A stretch of DNA of 64,000 nucleotides from Jiella sonneratiae (GCF_017353515.1 NZ_JAFMPY010000010.1:124001-188000), one strand, 5' to 3'; shown: positions 51,101 through 61,404, counted from the stretch's first letter. The notes: generated by a model not told the origin, from the letters alone. Made by a program: numbers and translations.

Positions 51101-54100
51101 GTCACGTCGAAGCTCGCCACCGGGTCGGCGAGCGCTCCCGTCGCCTTCGCCGTGCCGGAGACCGTGCCGGTCGCCCCGAGCCCGTCGACGAAGCCGTTGA
51201 CGAGGCCGACGGGCAGGCGGTTGACGTTCGCGGTGACGTCGAGGTTCTCGCCGACGCGGCCGGAGACGGTGAGCGAGCCGTCGCCGACATTGACGACGCC
51301 GGTCCTGATGTCCGCCGTGCCGGCGGCGTAGCTGCCGGCGAGGCGCAGATCGAGCGGCTTGACGCCGGAGCGGGCGATCTCCTTCGTCGTGATGCCGCTG
51401 CCCATGATGTCGAAGCTGGCGTTCGGGTCCGAGATCGTGCCGGTGGCGCTCGCCGTTCCCGAGACGATGCCCTCCGCCGAGAGATCCGGGACGAAGCCGT
51501 TGACGAGGCCGACCGGCAGGTTCTCGGCGCGGGCCGTGACGTCGAGCCGGTCGCCGATCGTGCCCGAGGCGGTGAGCGAGGCCTCGCCTACCTCGACGAC
51601 GGCGTTCGCCAGAGTGAGCGTCCCGTCCGCGTAGGATCCGCTGGCGTCGAGGGCGAGCGGCTGGATGCCGGCCTGCGCGATGGCCTTGGCGGTGATCTGC
51701 CGGCCGCTGAGCGAGAAGTTCGCCTGCGGGGCGCCGGTCGTGCCGGCAAGCTTGGCCTTGCCCGACAGGGTGCCCGACGCGTCGAGCCCCTCGACGAAGG
51801 CGTTGGCGAGGGCGACGGGCGCCTGGCTGAGGTCGACGTCGAGGTCGATCGCGTCGCCGACGGAACCGGTGGCGGTGAGCGCGCCGTCCTCGCCGAGATC
51901 GAGCCGCGCCGTCTGAAGCTGCAGCGTGCCGCCGGCATAGCTGCCCGCGACCGTGCCGTCGACCGGCGGGGTCTTCACGCCGCCGGCGCGCGTCGCGACG
52001 ATCTGGCTGGCGCGGATGTCGAAGCGCGCCTCGGGATCGGACGCCTTGCCGGTGACCCGGGCGGTGCCGTCGACTGTGCCGGCGAGCGACATGTCGGGCA
52101 GGAAGGGGCTGGCGACCGCGGCCGGGACCTTCGAGAGACCTGCCGAGAGGTCCAGCGTCTCGCCGGCGGTGCCGGAGGCGGTCAGCGTTCCGTCGCCGAC
52201 CGACAGGACGAAATCGGAAAGGGTGGTCGTGCCGTTTGCGATCTTCGCCTCGGCGGGAGCGGTCAGCGCCACCGCCGCGTCGGGGATCTCCGCCGTCAGC
52301 CTGTCGAGCCTGACGAGGGTCTCGTTCGGCGTGAAGCGGGCGTTGCCGGCGAGCGCCACGGGAATGCCGTTGGCACGAGCCGTGGCTTCGAGGCGGGTGC
52401 TTTCGTTCTCCGCGCCCTCGTCGGCGCGCGACAGGTCAACGGAGAGGCTCTCGACGTCGACGCCGGGGGCGCCGACCGACAGCGCCCTGACGCTGCCTTC
52501 CGGCTGCGGAATGCCGAGATAGTCGTAGAGCGACAGGTCGATCTTCGCCCCGACGAGGCTGGTGCCGGCGACAGAGACGCTGTCGCCGGCAAGGTCCGGC
52601 TTCGCCACGGGAGTTCCGTCGGCAAGGACGTCGAAGCCGATCGTGCCGGAGACGTCGCCGCTCGCGCTGACGCCCCCGAGCGCGGCCAGCGCCGCCAGAT
52701 CGTCGAGCTTCACGTCGAGCGTGCCGACCGGCAGGAAGTTTTCGTTCAGCACGAGGTCGCCGGTGATGCGGTTTGGTCCCTGGCGGACGACGAGGCCGGA
52801 GAGCCGCCGCTCGCCGCCGTCCTGCGTCGTCAGCTCGGCCTTGCCCTCCAGCGGCTGGCCGTCGATGACGCCGGCGATGTCGATCTTCGCCCGCGGCGAG
52901 GCCGGGTCGAGGGTTCCGGTCGCCTTGACGGTGAGGTTGGCGAGTTCGCGGCCGTTGATCGACAGGCCGTTGCCGTCGACCGTGAGGTCGACGTCCGGCT
53001 TTGCCACCGGGCCGCTGGCCGTCAGATCGAAGGTGGCGGCGCCGGAGAAGGACTGGCTGACCGCGCCGGCATTGGCGAGGCGGCCGGAGATGTCGGCGGA
53101 GACCGTCCCGTCGCCGAGCCCGGCCGAGCCGGAGATCGTCAGATTGTCGCCGCTGACCTTTAGATCCTTCGCCGCCAGCGCTCCGTCCGCCTGCCGCGCG
53201 ACGTTGCCGGAGACGGCGAGGCGCTCGCCGGCGATCGGCGTGAGACCGGCCGACAAAGCGACCGTCTTGAAGTTCGAATCGAGCGTCAGGTCGAAGGTCG
53301 AGAAGCTCAGCGCGGCCGATCCGGTGACCTTCAGCTCGGCTGAGCCGGTCTGAAGCGTCGCCGGGTCGAGGCGGATGCCGTTCGCGTCGAGCGCGCCGCT
53401 TCCTGCGATCTTCACCTGCCCGTCGAGGAAGCGCCGGGCGATGCCCTCCGGCGCCTTGGCGGAGGCGGCGCTCGCCGACAGCTCGAACGGGCCGGTGAGG
53501 GCGGTGACGTCGAAGCCCTGGCTCGACAGCCGGGCGCCCACGTCGTCGGCGCCGTATTCGCCGTAGAGGACGCCGGGCAGGCTGGCGTCGATCGACAGCT
53601 TCGCCTCGGCGAGCGCCCCTTCGAGGCTGGCCTTCAGGCTCGACACGGAGATCTCGATCGGCGTCTCCGGCGTGCCGAGCGAAAGCGCCAGCGGCCCGCC
53701 GCCGGGCGCGGTGAGCCCGACCGACAGGTCGTTGCCTGATCCGCTCGGATCGACGGTGCCGGAGGCGGCGAGACGCACCGCCTTCGACGACAGCGTGCCC
53801 TGCTCGATGCGGTAGGTGCCGTCGTCGCGTATCTCGACCGTCGCGTCGAGCGCGGCGCCGCCTTCGACGTAGCGCTGATAGGCCTCCGGCACGAAGCGCT
53901 CGGCCGCGACGTTGAGGGACAGCGCGGCGCGATAGGCCGCGTCCTGCCGGTCGACGCGGGCGGTCAGCGTCGCCGCTTGGGTGTTGTCGACGGAGAGCGC
54001 GCCGTTCGCCATGAAGCCCGACAGCGGGCCGGAACCGTTCACCGTCAGCGCGACCGGCGGGGCGCCGGGAATGCCGAGCAGCGAGGCGACGAGGCCGCCC

Positions 54101-54720
54101 TGCGGCTCGTTGGCGTCGACCTTGACGACGAGCCGGTTGTCGTCCGGCGCGAAGTCGACGTTGAAGGCGACGTGACCGGGCTGGTCCAGACGGTCGATCG
54201 ACGCTTCGGCGCTGAGCTGCGTCGGGTCGTCCTTCAACGTGAGGCTGGCATTCGCCTTCAGCCGCGCCTCCTTGCCGGCGACGGCCTCGCCGAGGACGAA
54301 TTCCTCGATGGCGATGGTCTTGATGTCGGCGGTGATCGCCGGCAGCGAGAAGCCGCCGCCGCCGCTCGTCGCCGCCGGCTGGCCGGCCGGCAGGCGGTCG
54401 AGGACGATCTTCGCCGCGGTCAGCTTGTCGATCGAGACGTTGGAGCGCACCAGCGCCAGCGGCGACCAGTCCATGGCGAGATCGGTCGCGGTCAGGAACG
54501 CTCCCTGAGGGTCCGACACCGTCACCTTGTCGATGCGGATCGCGCCGGTGAGGGCGCCCGACAGACCGTCGATCTTCACCTTCATCGTGTCGGTGGAGAT
54601 CAGGTTCTCGATCTGGTTGGCGATGAACTGCTGGGCATGCGCCGGCCGGGCCGACGGCAGCAGCGCGGCGACGGCGAGAAACAGTGTGAGGGCGAGGGCT
54701 GCGAGGCGTTCGGTTCGCAT
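48133..54720 (-). CDS. tamB: TamB: translocation and assembly module protein, repeat-expanded
   Basis: A 2195-residue AsmA-like/TamB protein, far larger than the 1259-residue E. coli TamB. A signal anchor (about 1-29) is followed by the alphaproteobacterial TamB start (IENLISTDTMKVKIDGLSGA and ALTGAIRIDKVTVSDPQGAF). A very long beta-rich groove region comes next. The conserved DUF490 domain closes the protein (GLDIELGGSLRITGPASNLS, VTVTGPANDPSVNFSSNPAL, LARLIFGQGTSDLSPLQIAQ, GEVGVFYEGEF). The middle contains about eight 101-residue repeats. The ATG overlaps the tamA stop by one base (TGATG). TamB spans the periplasm and moves lipids or assists outer-membrane protein insertion with TamA. The repeat number may set groove length. 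Confidence 0.93.
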   Translation of the reverse strand: MRTERLAALALTLFLAVAALLPSARPAHAQQFIANQIENLISTDTMKVKIDGLSGALTGAIRIDKVTVSDPQGAFLTATDLAMDWSPLALVRSNVSIDKLTAAKIVLDRLPAGQPAATSGGGGFSLPAITADIKTIAIEEFVLGEAVAGKEARLKANASLTLKDDPTQLSAEASIDRLDQPGHVAFNVDFAPDDNRLVVKVDANEPQGGLVASLLGIPGAPPVALTVNGSGPLSGFMANGALSVDNTQAATLTARVDRQDAAYRAALSLNVAAERFVPEAYQRYVEGGAALDATVEIRDDGTYRIEQGTLSSKAVRLAASGTVDPSGSGNDLSVGLTAPGGGPLALSLGTPETPIEISVSSLKASLEGALAEAKLSIDASLPGVLYGEYGADDVGARLSSQGFDVTALTGPFELSASAASAKAPEGIARRFLDGQVKIAGSGALDANGIRLDPATLQTGSAELKVTGSAALSFSTFDLTLDSNFKTVALSAGLTPIAGERLAVSGNVARQADGALAAKDLKVSGDNLTISGSAGLGDGTVSADISGRLANAGAVSQSFSGAATFDLTASGPVAKPDVDLTVDGNGLSINGRELANLTVKATGTLDPASPRAKIDIAGVIDGQPLEGKAELTTQDGGERRLSGLVVRQGPNRITGDLVLNENFLPVGTLDVKLDDLAALAALGGVSASGDVSGTIGFDVLADGTPVAKPDLAGDSVSVAGTSLVGAKIDLSLYDYLGIPQPEGSVRALSVGAPGVDVESLSVDLSRADEGAENESTRLEATARANGIPVALAGNARFTPNETLVRLDRLTAEIPDAAVALTAPAEAKIANGTTTLSDFVLSVGDGTLTASGTAGETLDLSAGLSKVPAAVASPFLPDMSLAGTVDGTARVTGKASDPEARFDIRASQIVATRAGGVKTPPVDGTVAGSYAGGTLQLQTARLDLGEDGALTATGSVGDAIDLDVDLSQAPVALANAFVEGLDASGTLSGKAKLAGTTGAPQANFSLSGRQITAKAIAQAGIQPLALDASGSYADGTLTLANAVVEVGEASLTASGTIGDRLDVTARAENLPVGLVNGFVPDLSAEGIVSGTASATGTISDPNASFDIMGSGITTKEIARSGVKPLDLRLAGSYAAGTADIRTGVVNVGDGSLTVSGRVGENLDVTANVNRLPVGLVNGFVDGLGATGTVSGTAKATGALADPVASFDVTGRDITTAAIAKGGVPKLSLDAAGNYRNGTLGLDTAKIDVGDGSLRASGTVGRELDLDLALDALPVGLANGFVDGLNATGTVSGTGRATGSLSDPKATFNLSGSGITTEKIAKSGVAPLSLDAAGSYAGGTATIDRADVTVGDGSLNAKGTVGQTLDLTLKLSEIPVGLANGFVDGLGARGTISGSGKATGSLSDPQATFDLSGNGITTKAIADSGVPPLSLDASGSYAGGTATIDAAKLTVGSGSLTAKGTVGDQLDLDVTASDIPAGLANGFVAGLGARGTLSGSATATGSLANPSAEFTVSGTGITTNDIARSGTPPLTLDVAGSYRDGTLDLANAEVAVGKGSLTAKGTVGQELDIDVKLNQLPVGLANGFVEGLGAQGTVSGTATATGSLSNPNARFDLTAADVSVAQSRAAGAPPLAADLSGSYQGGNLDLRQALVRVGGGTIRVTGGASRTNLNLTAEIRSLPASIASAAAGGLAPQGTINGTVRATGAPTNPQVTYDLNASGVSIQQTRSAGVGALGISTKGQYAGNRVTTDTNLSGSGIALAVAGSVDLAGTPSFNLAANGTAPLSLANPILAEGGRSIQGTARLDARITGTAAQPNVNGTVSVAGARLVDANFNVALNDITTTIALTGTTATIQSFNAAISSGGRLTVGGTVGLTGQFPADLTIRADRARYNDGELIAARLSADLTLTGPLVATPTLSGTVNAEEIDVIVPDNLPSSLARIDVTHRNARPAVVEQQRELFPKSANGAGGGGGITLDITFNAPNRVFVRGRGLDIELGGSLRITGPASNLSIVGGFELQRGRFQILAKQLTFERGTLSFTGDLIPTLDLEASSTVDDVTVYVTVTGPANDPSVNFSSNPALPQDEVLARLIFGQGTSDLSPLQIAQLAEAAATLAGVGGSTGLLDNLRSQLGVDSLNISTTSDGQTAVGVGKYLNDNTYLGVDSTGRVSLELKLGGGLKAKGAVTSQGGGEVGVFYEGEF
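49680..52105 (-). repeat. Eight tandem 303-bp (101-residue) repeats within tamB
   Basis: The coding strand repeats a module starting near PVGLANGFVDGLGARGT and containing SGSGKATGSLSDPQATF, SGSGITT, LSLDASGSYAGGTATID and GSLTAKGTVG. It recurs every 101 residues, so 'gacgaagccgttgg'-type words recur on the plus strand near 49975, 50278, 50580, 50884, 51187, 51493 and 51796. Modules 4-7 are most alike, the outer ones more diverged, and a ninth degenerate copy follows to about 49370. Boundaries are approximate. Confidence 0.88.
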
Positions 54721-56666
54721 CAGAAGGCCTGTCCGATACCGGCGTAGATCTGGTAGCTCGCGTCGCGCGGTCCCGGATCGAGCGGGATGCCGACGTCGAT
54801 GCGGATCGGGCCGAAGCTCGTCAGGTAGCGCGCGCCGACGCCGGCCCCGAGCTTGAAGGTCGCAAAATCCGGCACGAGCTTGTCGGAGACCGTGCCGAAA
54901 TCGAGGAACGGCACGACCTGGATGTTCTCGGTGATGCCGATGCGCGCCTCGACCGAGCCCTCGAAGAGCGAGAGGCCGCCGGTGGGCGTGTCGGTGAAGT
55001 CGGAATTGTAGCCGGAGCCGGCCGGCACGGTCGACGGGAAATACGGCCCGATCGACTGGAACTCGTAGCCGCGCACCGAGCCGCCGCCGCCGGCGAAGAA
55101 CCGCCGGTCGTTGGGGATGTCGAGGAGGTCGGCGCCGAAGATCGTGCCGTAGCCGAGCCGGCCGGCCATGACGAAGCGCTTCGATTCGCCGATCGGCAGA
55201 TAGGCCCGGCCGTCGAGCCGCGTCTTCAGGAAGGGCGTCGCGCTGTTGAAGCCGTAGGAGGGCTCGGCCAGCGCCTGGAAATAGAAGCCCTCGGTCGGGT
55301 TCAGCTCGTTGTCGCGGCCGTCATAGGTGTAGGTGATCGGCAGCGAGGTGATGAAGTAGTCGCGCTCGCCGAGATAGTCGGTGATCTCTTCGTACTCGGC
55401 CCGCAGCGTGACGTTCAGCTTCTGCTGCTTGTCGAGGTCGTATTCGACGCCGCTGGTCGCGGCGTAGCTCTGCCGGTCGTAGGCGAGCGGCTGCTCCTTC
55501 TTCACCTCGAGCGAGCCGATATAGACGGAATCGGGGCCGAGGACGCCGGGCTTCTTGAAGACCAGCGAGCTCGAATAGTCGAAGCCGTCGGTCTGGCGGG
55601 CCTCGGTGGAGATCGCCGATGCGCCGATGCGCGACACCGACGCGTCGAGGCGGATCGACTCGGCCCGGCCGAACAGGTTGCGGTAGCCGACATAGCCGTT
55701 GGCCCCGGCGCCGTCGGTGTTGGAATAGGTGGCGCCGACGCCGTAATAGCCGAACTTGCGTTCGCCCACCTCGACCTGCACCGGCAGGGTGCCGTCCGGA
55801 TCCTCGGCCTTGCCCTCCTTGACCGTGACCGACGAGAACACGCCGAGCTTCAGCAGCCGGTCGCGGGCATCCTGGAGTTCCTGGGGCGAGAACACCTCGC
55901 CCGCCTTGATCCCGGTCATGTAGGCGATGAAGCCGGGATCGACGTCCTTGGCGCCGTCGACCCAGACGTCGCCGAAGGGCACGCGCGGGCCGGGGCTGAG
56001 CTCGGCCCGGTAGTCCAGCCTGTCGGTCGCCGCGTCGGCGATGATGTCGCGGCCGGTCACCGCGACGAAGGGCCGGCCGTCCTCCCGCAGCTTCTGGAAC
56101 ATCTTGCCCTCGGCGTCGAGCACCTTCGCCGAGCCCGCCTCGCCGCCCGGCTCGAGGCCGTATTCGGCGGGATCGACCGGAATGCCGCCGGTCGAGACGC
56201 TGACCCGGCCGAGGGTGTATTTCGGCCCCGGGCGGACCTTGATCGTCACCGGCACCGGCCGGGCCGAAAAGCTCGCATCGGGCTGCAGGGTGGTGATGTC
56301 GCGGCCTTCGATGAAGATGTCGACGAGGCCGTCGTAGCGGGCCTGTTCGAACAGTGCCGCGACGAGGCGCTTGCGGTCGGTCTTCGCCTTGGAGAGGAGC
56401 CCGAGCGAGCCGGAGACCGGCTTGTCGGCATCGGCGACGAGGCCCGAGGCGTCGCTCAGCGTCTCCTTCAGCGAGCCGTCGTCCTCGGGCGCGGGCGCCA
56501 CGTCGAGGGTGACGGCATAGTTCAGCGGGTCGATGACCTCGACCTTGGAATCGGCGCTCTCGAAGAACTTCAGGCCGAAGATCTCGAACGCGCCGGCCGG
56601 CGACGAAACGAGGGTCGCCATGGCAATCGAGAGCCGGATCGCGGGCAGGCGGCCGAGTTCGAGCAA
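54720..56666 (-). CDS. tamA: TamA: outer-membrane Omp85-family assembly protein
   Basis: A 648-residue Omp85 protein. After a signal sequence (about 1-27, ending SSPAGAFE), POTRA-type domains occupy about 75-280 (LVAALFEQARYDGLVDIFIE, RDIIADAATDRLDYRAELSPGPRVPFGDVW). The 16-strand barrel follows with YTYDGRDNELNPTEGFYF, FFAGGGGSVRGYEFQSIGP (the conserved VRGF/Y-type loop motif) and GAGVGARYLTSFGPIRIDVG, closing with a C-terminal phenylalanine. The TTG start is preferred because AGGGG lies about nine bases upstream; an ATG 15 codons in is the alternative. It pairs with TamB. Confidence 0.92.
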   Translation of the reverse strand: MLELGRLPAIRLSIAMATLVSSPAGAFEIFGLKFFESADSKVEVIDPLNYAVTLDVAPAPEDDGSLKETLSDASGLVADADKPVSGSLGLLSKAKTDRKRLVAALFEQARYDGLVDIFIEGRDITTLQPDASFSARPVPVTIKVRPGPKYTLGRVSVSTGGIPVDPAEYGLEPGGEAGSAKVLDAEGKMFQKLREDGRPFVAVTGRDIIADAATDRLDYRAELSPGPRVPFGDVWVDGAKDVDPGFIAYMTGIKAGEVFSPQELQDARDRLLKLGVFSSVTVKEGKAEDPDGTLPVQVEVGERKFGYYGVGATYSNTDGAGANGYVGYRNLFGRAESIRLDASVSRIGASAISTEARQTDGFDYSSSLVFKKPGVLGPDSVYIGSLEVKKEQPLAYDRQSYAATSGVEYDLDKQQKLNVTLRAEYEEITDYLGERDYFITSLPITYTYDGRDNELNPTEGFYFQALAEPSYGFNSATPFLKTRLDGRAYLPIGESKRFVMAGRLGYGTIFGADLLDIPNDRRFFAGGGGSVRGYEFQSIGPYFPSTVPAGSGYNSDFTDTPTGGLSLFEGSVEARIGITENIQVVPFLDFGTVSDKLVPDFATFKLGAGVGARYLTSFGPIRIDVGIPLDPGPRDASYQIYAGIGQAF

Positions 56667-57222
56667 ACGCTTACATCCCCTGAGACAGCGGTCATGCGGA
56701 GGGTGGAGCGCCGTGCCTCATGGCGCGGCCGGGCCTGCCGGGGCCCTGTCCCGAAAAGTTCTGCTCCCCCCTTCAGGTGTCCGTAAGCATGCCGGGAAAT
56801 CGTGAAATAACAACTACGTCCGACGGACAAACGGCTCGCGCGGCAGGGCGGAAGCGTCGATTGAACGCGTGCTGTGCCGGTGCGACAACAGCCGGCATCG
56901 GAAGTCGGACTTACTGTCGCAGGCGCTGCGGACGCCGTCCTATTCGCTTGCGCGTTGTCGCCCTGCCACAGGCGAATCCCGTTCCCGGCGTCCGCTTCGC
57001 GCCTGCCCGATCTCCGCCCGCCGCGCCCGGGGCGTCCCGCGTGACGATGCCGCGGTTCATGGAACCATTCTCAAAAGCGCTTGATGCGGCCCCGGCAAAA
57101 AGGCAATCTCGCGCCGGAGCGACCCCGCCCGGCCCGGTTCGACGATCTGCCGCGGATCTCGGGGAGAGGGGGCGACGAAAGACGGGGACCGGCCGCATGG
57201 CCGGCGAGCTTGGGAGGAGTGA
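56667..57222. other. Divergent region between tamA and coxS
   Basis: About 550 bases containing the ribosome site of tamA at the left and of coxS at the right (GGGAGGAGTGA). A small AT-richer patch near 56800-56825 may hold a leftward promoter. I see no supported gene. Open frames here have no ribosome site or family signal. Confidence 0.45.
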
Positions 57223-57711
<489 letters not shown>

Positions 57712-57822
57712 GGCATCGTCGCGCCGCGGCCGCCGCGGCGGGGCGCGGGTATCGATCAGGGACGCGATCGCCGGGCACGTCGACGTGCGGGAGCCGCGAT
57801 CGGACTTTCGGGAGGTTAGAGA

Positions 57823-60168
57823 ATGGGCGTTGAAGGCATCGGCGCAAAGGTCTTGCGCAAGGAAGATCGCCGCTTCATCACCGGGCGCGGCCGCTATGTC
57901 GACGACATGAGCGTGCCGGGCATGAAATATGCGGCCTTCGTGCGTTCGCCGCATGCGCATGCGAGGATCACCGGCATCGACAAGAGCGCGGCAGAGGCGA
58001 TGCCCGGCGTGATCGGCGTCCTCGACGGCAAGCAGCTGCAGGGCGACGGCATCGGCAATCTGATCTGCGGCTGGGCGGTCTCGTCGAAGGACGGCACGCC
58101 GATGAAGATGGGCGCCTATCCGGCTCTGGCGAGCGAGGTCGTGCGCTATGTCGGCCAGCCGCTCGCCGTCGTCGTCGCCGAGACCCGGGCGCAGGCCCGC
58201 GACGCGGCCGACGCGCTGGCGGTGGAATACGAGGAGCTTCCCGTCGTCACCAAGGCGGTCGACGCGCTGAAGGACGGCGCGCCGCAGCTTCATCCCGAGG
58301 CGCCCGGCAACCTGATCTTCGACTGGGAGCTCGGCGACCGCTCGGCGACGGACGCCGCCTTCGCCAAGGCCGCCCACGTCACGAAGATCCACATCCACAA
58401 CAACCGCCTCGTGCCGAACCCGATGGAGCCGCGCGCCGCCCTCGGTCACTACGACATGGCCGAGGACCACTACACCTGCTGGACGACCTCGCAGAACCCG
58501 CATGTCGCGCGGCTGGTGATGAGCGCCTTCTACAACGTCGCGCCGGAACACAAGCTGAGGGTCATCGCGCCGGACGTCGGCGGCGGCTTCGGATCGAAGA
58601 TCTACATCTATCCCGAAGAGATCGTCTGCCTCTGGGCGTCGAAGCGCACCGGCGTGCCGGTGAAGTGGACGTCCGACCGCACCGAGGCGTTCCTCACCGA
58701 CGCCCATGGCCGCGACCACGAGACCGAGGTCGAACTCGCCCTCGACGCCGACAACAAGATTCTCGGCCTCAAGGTCGAGACGACGGCCAATCTCGGCGCC
58801 TACATGTCGCTGTTCTCGTCGTCGGTGCCGACCTATCTCTACGCGACGCTCTTGTCCGGCCAGTACGACATCCCGGCGATCCACGCCAACGTCAAGGCGG
58901 TCTACACCAACACCGTGCCGGTGGACGCCTATCGCGGCGCCGGCCGGCCGGAGGCGACCTTCGTCGTCGAGCGGACGATGGAGACGGCGGCCCGCGAACT
59001 CGGCATCTCGCCGGCGGAGCTGCGCCGCAAGAACTTCATCCGCTCCTTCCCGCATCAGACCCCGGTGATCATGGCCTATGATGCCGGCGATTTCGAAGCC
59101 TGCCTCAATGCCGGCATGGAAGCTGCCGACGTCGCCGGATTCGAGGGCCGGCGGGCGGAGGCGAAGTCGCGCGGCAAGCTGCGCGGCCTCGGCATGAGCT
59201 GCTACATCGAGGCCTGCGGCATCGCGCCGTCCAAGGCGGTCGGTTCGCTCGGTGCCGGCGTCGGCCTTTGGGAATCGGCCGAGGTCCGGGTCAATCCGGT
59301 CGGCACGATCGAGATCCTGACCGGCTCCCACAGCCACGGCCAGGGCCACGAGACCACCTTCTCGCAGCTGGTCGCCGAGCGCTTCGGCCTGCCGGTCGAC
59401 AACGTCCAGGTGATCCACGGCGACACCGACAAGGTGCAGTTCGGCATGGGCACCTACGGCTCGCGCTCCGGCGCGGTCGGCATGTCGGCGATCGTCAAGG
59501 CGCTCGACAAGGTCGAGGCGAAGGCCAAGAAGATCGCCGCCCACGTGCTCGAGGCCGACGAGGGCGACATCGTCATCGAGAACGGCGAGGTGAAGGTCGC
59601 CGGCACCGACAAGAAGCTCGGCTGGCACGAGGTCTGCCTCGGCGCCTATACCGCCCACAACCTTCCCGACGGGATGGAGCCGGGCCTGAAGGAAGGGGCG
59701 TTCTACGACCCGACCAACTTCACCTTCCCGGCCGGCTGCTACATCTGCGAGGTCGAGGTCGATCCCGAGACCGGGACGACCGAGGTCGTCCAGTTCGTCG
59801 CTGCCGACGATTTCGGGCGGGTGATCAACCCGATGATCGTCGAGGGCCAGGTGCATGGCGGCATCGCCCAGGGGATCGGCCAGGCGCTTCTGGAAGGCAC
59901 CCATTACGACGACAGCGGCCAGCTCATCACGGCGTCCTACATGGACTATGCGATGCCGCGGGCATGGGACCTGCCGATGTTCAAGGTCTCGACGACGGAG
60001 ACCCTCTGCCCGGGCAATCCGCTCGGCATGAAGGGCTGCGGCGAGGCCGGGGCGATCGGCTCGCCGCCGGCGGTGATCAACGCCATCACCGACGCCATCG
60101 GCAACAACGACCTCACCATGCCGGCGACCCCCGAAAAGGTCTGGAAGGCGCTGAACGCCGTCGAATAG
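57823..60168 (+). CDS. coxL: Molybdopterin-binding large subunit, form II CoxL type
   Basis: A 781-residue xanthine dehydrogenase-family subunit, with GGGAGG before the ATG. It opens [24 protein letters not shown]. The active-site loop at residues 369-375 reads AYRGAGR, the form II motif, not the AYXCSFR of true aerobic CO dehydrogenase with its copper-binding cysteine. Other cofactor segments are [34 protein letters not shown] and the terminal [18 protein letters not shown] with the catalytic glutamate. It oxidises an aldehyde, purine, aromatic or other substrate not readable here. Gene order S-L-M also fits form II. Confidence 0.92.
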   Translation: MGVEGIGAKVLRKEDRRFITGRGRYVDDMSVPGMKYAAFVRSPHAHARITGIDKSAAEAMPGVIGVLDGKQLQGDGIGNLICGWAVSSKDGTPMKMGAYPALASEVVRYVGQPLAVVVAETRAQARDAADALAVEYEELPVVTKAVDALKDGAPQLHPEAPGNLIFDWELGDRSATDAAFAKAAHVTKIHIHNNRLVPNPMEPRAALGHYDMAEDHYTCWTTSQNPHVARLVMSAFYNVAPEHKLRVIAPDVGGGFGSKIYIYPEEIVCLWASKRTGVPVKWTSDRTEAFLTDAHGRDHETEVELALDADNKILGLKVETTANLGAYMSLFSSSVPTYLYATLLSGQYDIPAIHANVKAVYTNTVPVDAYRGAGRPEATFVVERTMETAARELGISPAELRRKNFIRSFPHQTPVIMAYDAGDFEACLNAGMEAADVAGFEGRRAEAKSRGKLRGLGMSCYIEACGIAPSKAVGSLGAGVGLWESAEVRVNPVGTIEILTGSHSHGQGHETTFSQLVAERFGLPVDNVQVIHGDTDKVQFGMGTYGSRSGAVGMSAIVKALDKVEAKAKKIAAHVLEADEGDIVIENGEVKVAGTDKKLGWHEVCLGAYTAHNLPDGMEPGLKEGAFYDPTNFTFPAGCYICEVEVDPETGTTEVVQFVAADDFGRVINPMIVEGQVHGGIAQGIGQALLEGTHYDDSGQLITASYMDYAMPRAWDLPMFKVSTTETLCPGNPLGMKGCGEAGAIGSPPAVINAITDAIGNNDLTMPATPEKVWKALNAVE

Positions 60169-60186
60169 GCCTTCGGGCCGAAGGCC
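60168..60186. other. Hairpin immediately after coxL, inside the cox operon
   Basis: GGCCTTCG (60168-60175) and CGAAGGCC (60179-60186) form an eight-base stem around a three-base loop starting at the stop codon. No T run follows. It may stabilise or partly attenuate the transcript before coxM. Confidence 0.4.
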
Positions 60187-60310
60187 GGCCGGCGCCTGCG
60201 CCCGGCCGGCTTCGCCGGTCGCTCCGGCAGGACAGTCACCCATTCGCGCGCCGCGTGGCCGACGAGGCAGGAGCGGCCCGGCGCGCAGAGGATCGCCCAG
60301 GAGGCACACC

Positions 60311-61117
60311 ATGTACGAAACCAGCTACACCCGTGCGACGTCCATCGAGGAGGCCGCCAGGCTCGCGGCCGAAAAAGGCGAGGAGGCGAAGTATCTCTCC
60401 GGCGGCATGACCCTGCTTCCGACGATGAAGCAGCGGCTTGCCGCACCCGAGATGCTGATCGACCTGCGCCATGTCGGCGAGTTGAAGGGCATCACCGTCG
60501 ACGGCCGCGCGATCCGCATCGGCGGCGGCATGACCCATGCCGAAATCGCCCAGAGCGACGCGATCAAGGCGGTCTGCCCGGGCTTCACCAGCCTCGCCGG
60601 GCTGATCGGCGATCCCGCCGTCAGGCACATGGGAACGATCGGCGGGTCGGTGGCGAATTTCGACCCCGCCGCCGACTATCCGGCGGCGCTGCTCGCCCTC
60701 GGCGGAACCATCCACACCGACAAGCGCGAGATCGCGGCCGACGACTTCTTCCAGGGCCTGTTCGAGACGGCGCTGGAGGAAGGCGAGATCGTCACCGCGG
60801 TGTCGTTCGAGGCGCCGGATGCCTGCGCCTACGAGAAGTTCCGCAACCCGGCCTCGCGCTATGCCATGTGCGGCGTCTTCGTCGCCAAGCGTGCCGGCGG
60901 CGTCAAGGTCGGCGTCACCGGAGCCGGCTCCGACGGCGCCTTCCGCTGGAGCGAGGGCGAACAGGCGCTTTCGGGCAATTTCGCGCCGGAGGCGGTGGAC
61001 GGCCTGACGGTCCCGGAAGGCAACATGCTCTCCGACATCCACGGCTCTTCGGCCTACCGGGCCAATCTCGTGAAGGTCGTCACCAAGCGGGCGGTGAAGA
61101 AGGCGCAAGGCCACTGA
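60311..61117 (+). CDS. coxM: Molybdenum hydroxylase FAD-binding medium subunit (CoxM-like)
   Basis: A 268-residue FAD-binding protein, with GGAGG before the ATG. The two flavin motifs are KYLSGGMTLLPTMKQRLAAP (the A-G-G-x-S-L-like loop, about residues 28-47) and TIGGSVANFDPAADYPAALL (about 112-131). The C-terminal CO_deh_flav_C region ends in AYRANLVKVVTKRAV. It receives electrons from CoxS and passes them on to the respiratory chain or another acceptor. No coxD/E/F/G maturation genes follow in the window. Confidence 0.92.
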   Translation: MYETSYTRATSIEEAARLAAEKGEEAKYLSGGMTLLPTMKQRLAAPEMLIDLRHVGELKGITVDGRAIRIGGGMTHAEIAQSDAIKAVCPGFTSLAGLIGDPAVRHMGTIGGSVANFDPAADYPAALLALGGTIHTDKREIAADDFFQGLFETALEEGEIVTAVSFEAPDACAYEKFRNPASRYAMCGVFVAKRAGGVKVGVTGAGSDGAFRWSEGEQALSGNFAPEAVDGLTVPEGNMLSDIHGSSAYRANLVKVVTKRAVKKAQGH

Positions 61118-61292
61118 GCAGTCGCGGTCGCGGTCCGGCCGCGCCTGACGAAACAGGCGGGAGTCGCGAGGCCGATGGCCGGCGAGCGCTCCCGCCGGCG
61201 CCGGGACGGCATCCGGCCGGAACCAATCGTCAGACAGCGCCGACGGGACGACCCCGAGGCAACCGCTCGAAGGCTAGCGCCGGCGACGCTAC

Positions 61293-61317
61293 GATCTTGC
61301 CCCTTGCGGGGAAGATC
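61293..61317. other. Hairpin between coxM and the convergent BA14K gene
   Basis: GATCTT-g-CCCC (61293-61303) pairs with GGGGAAGATC (61308-61317), a ten-pair stem with one bulged G and a TTGC loop. It lies between convergent genes and lacks a T run, so it may be a 3'-end processing or weak termination structure. Confidence 0.4.
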
Positions 61318-61404
61318 AGGCCAGTCACCGTGCTCTCCCCGGCTTCGAGCGATGGCACTGGGGACGGCCCGCCGGCGTTTGCCGTTACGGCCGGAGCATG
61401 GGGC

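Noticed and set aside
48898-53163. A very long rightward open frame (about 1400 codons) opposite tamB
   Set aside because: Its product is an Arg/Asp/Gly-rich string with no domain, no ribosome site and no homology pattern. It is the antisense shadow of the GC-rich tamB repeats.
57823-60168. Annotation as aerobic CO dehydrogenase
   Set aside because: The active-site loop lacks the copper-binding cysteine of form I enzymes.
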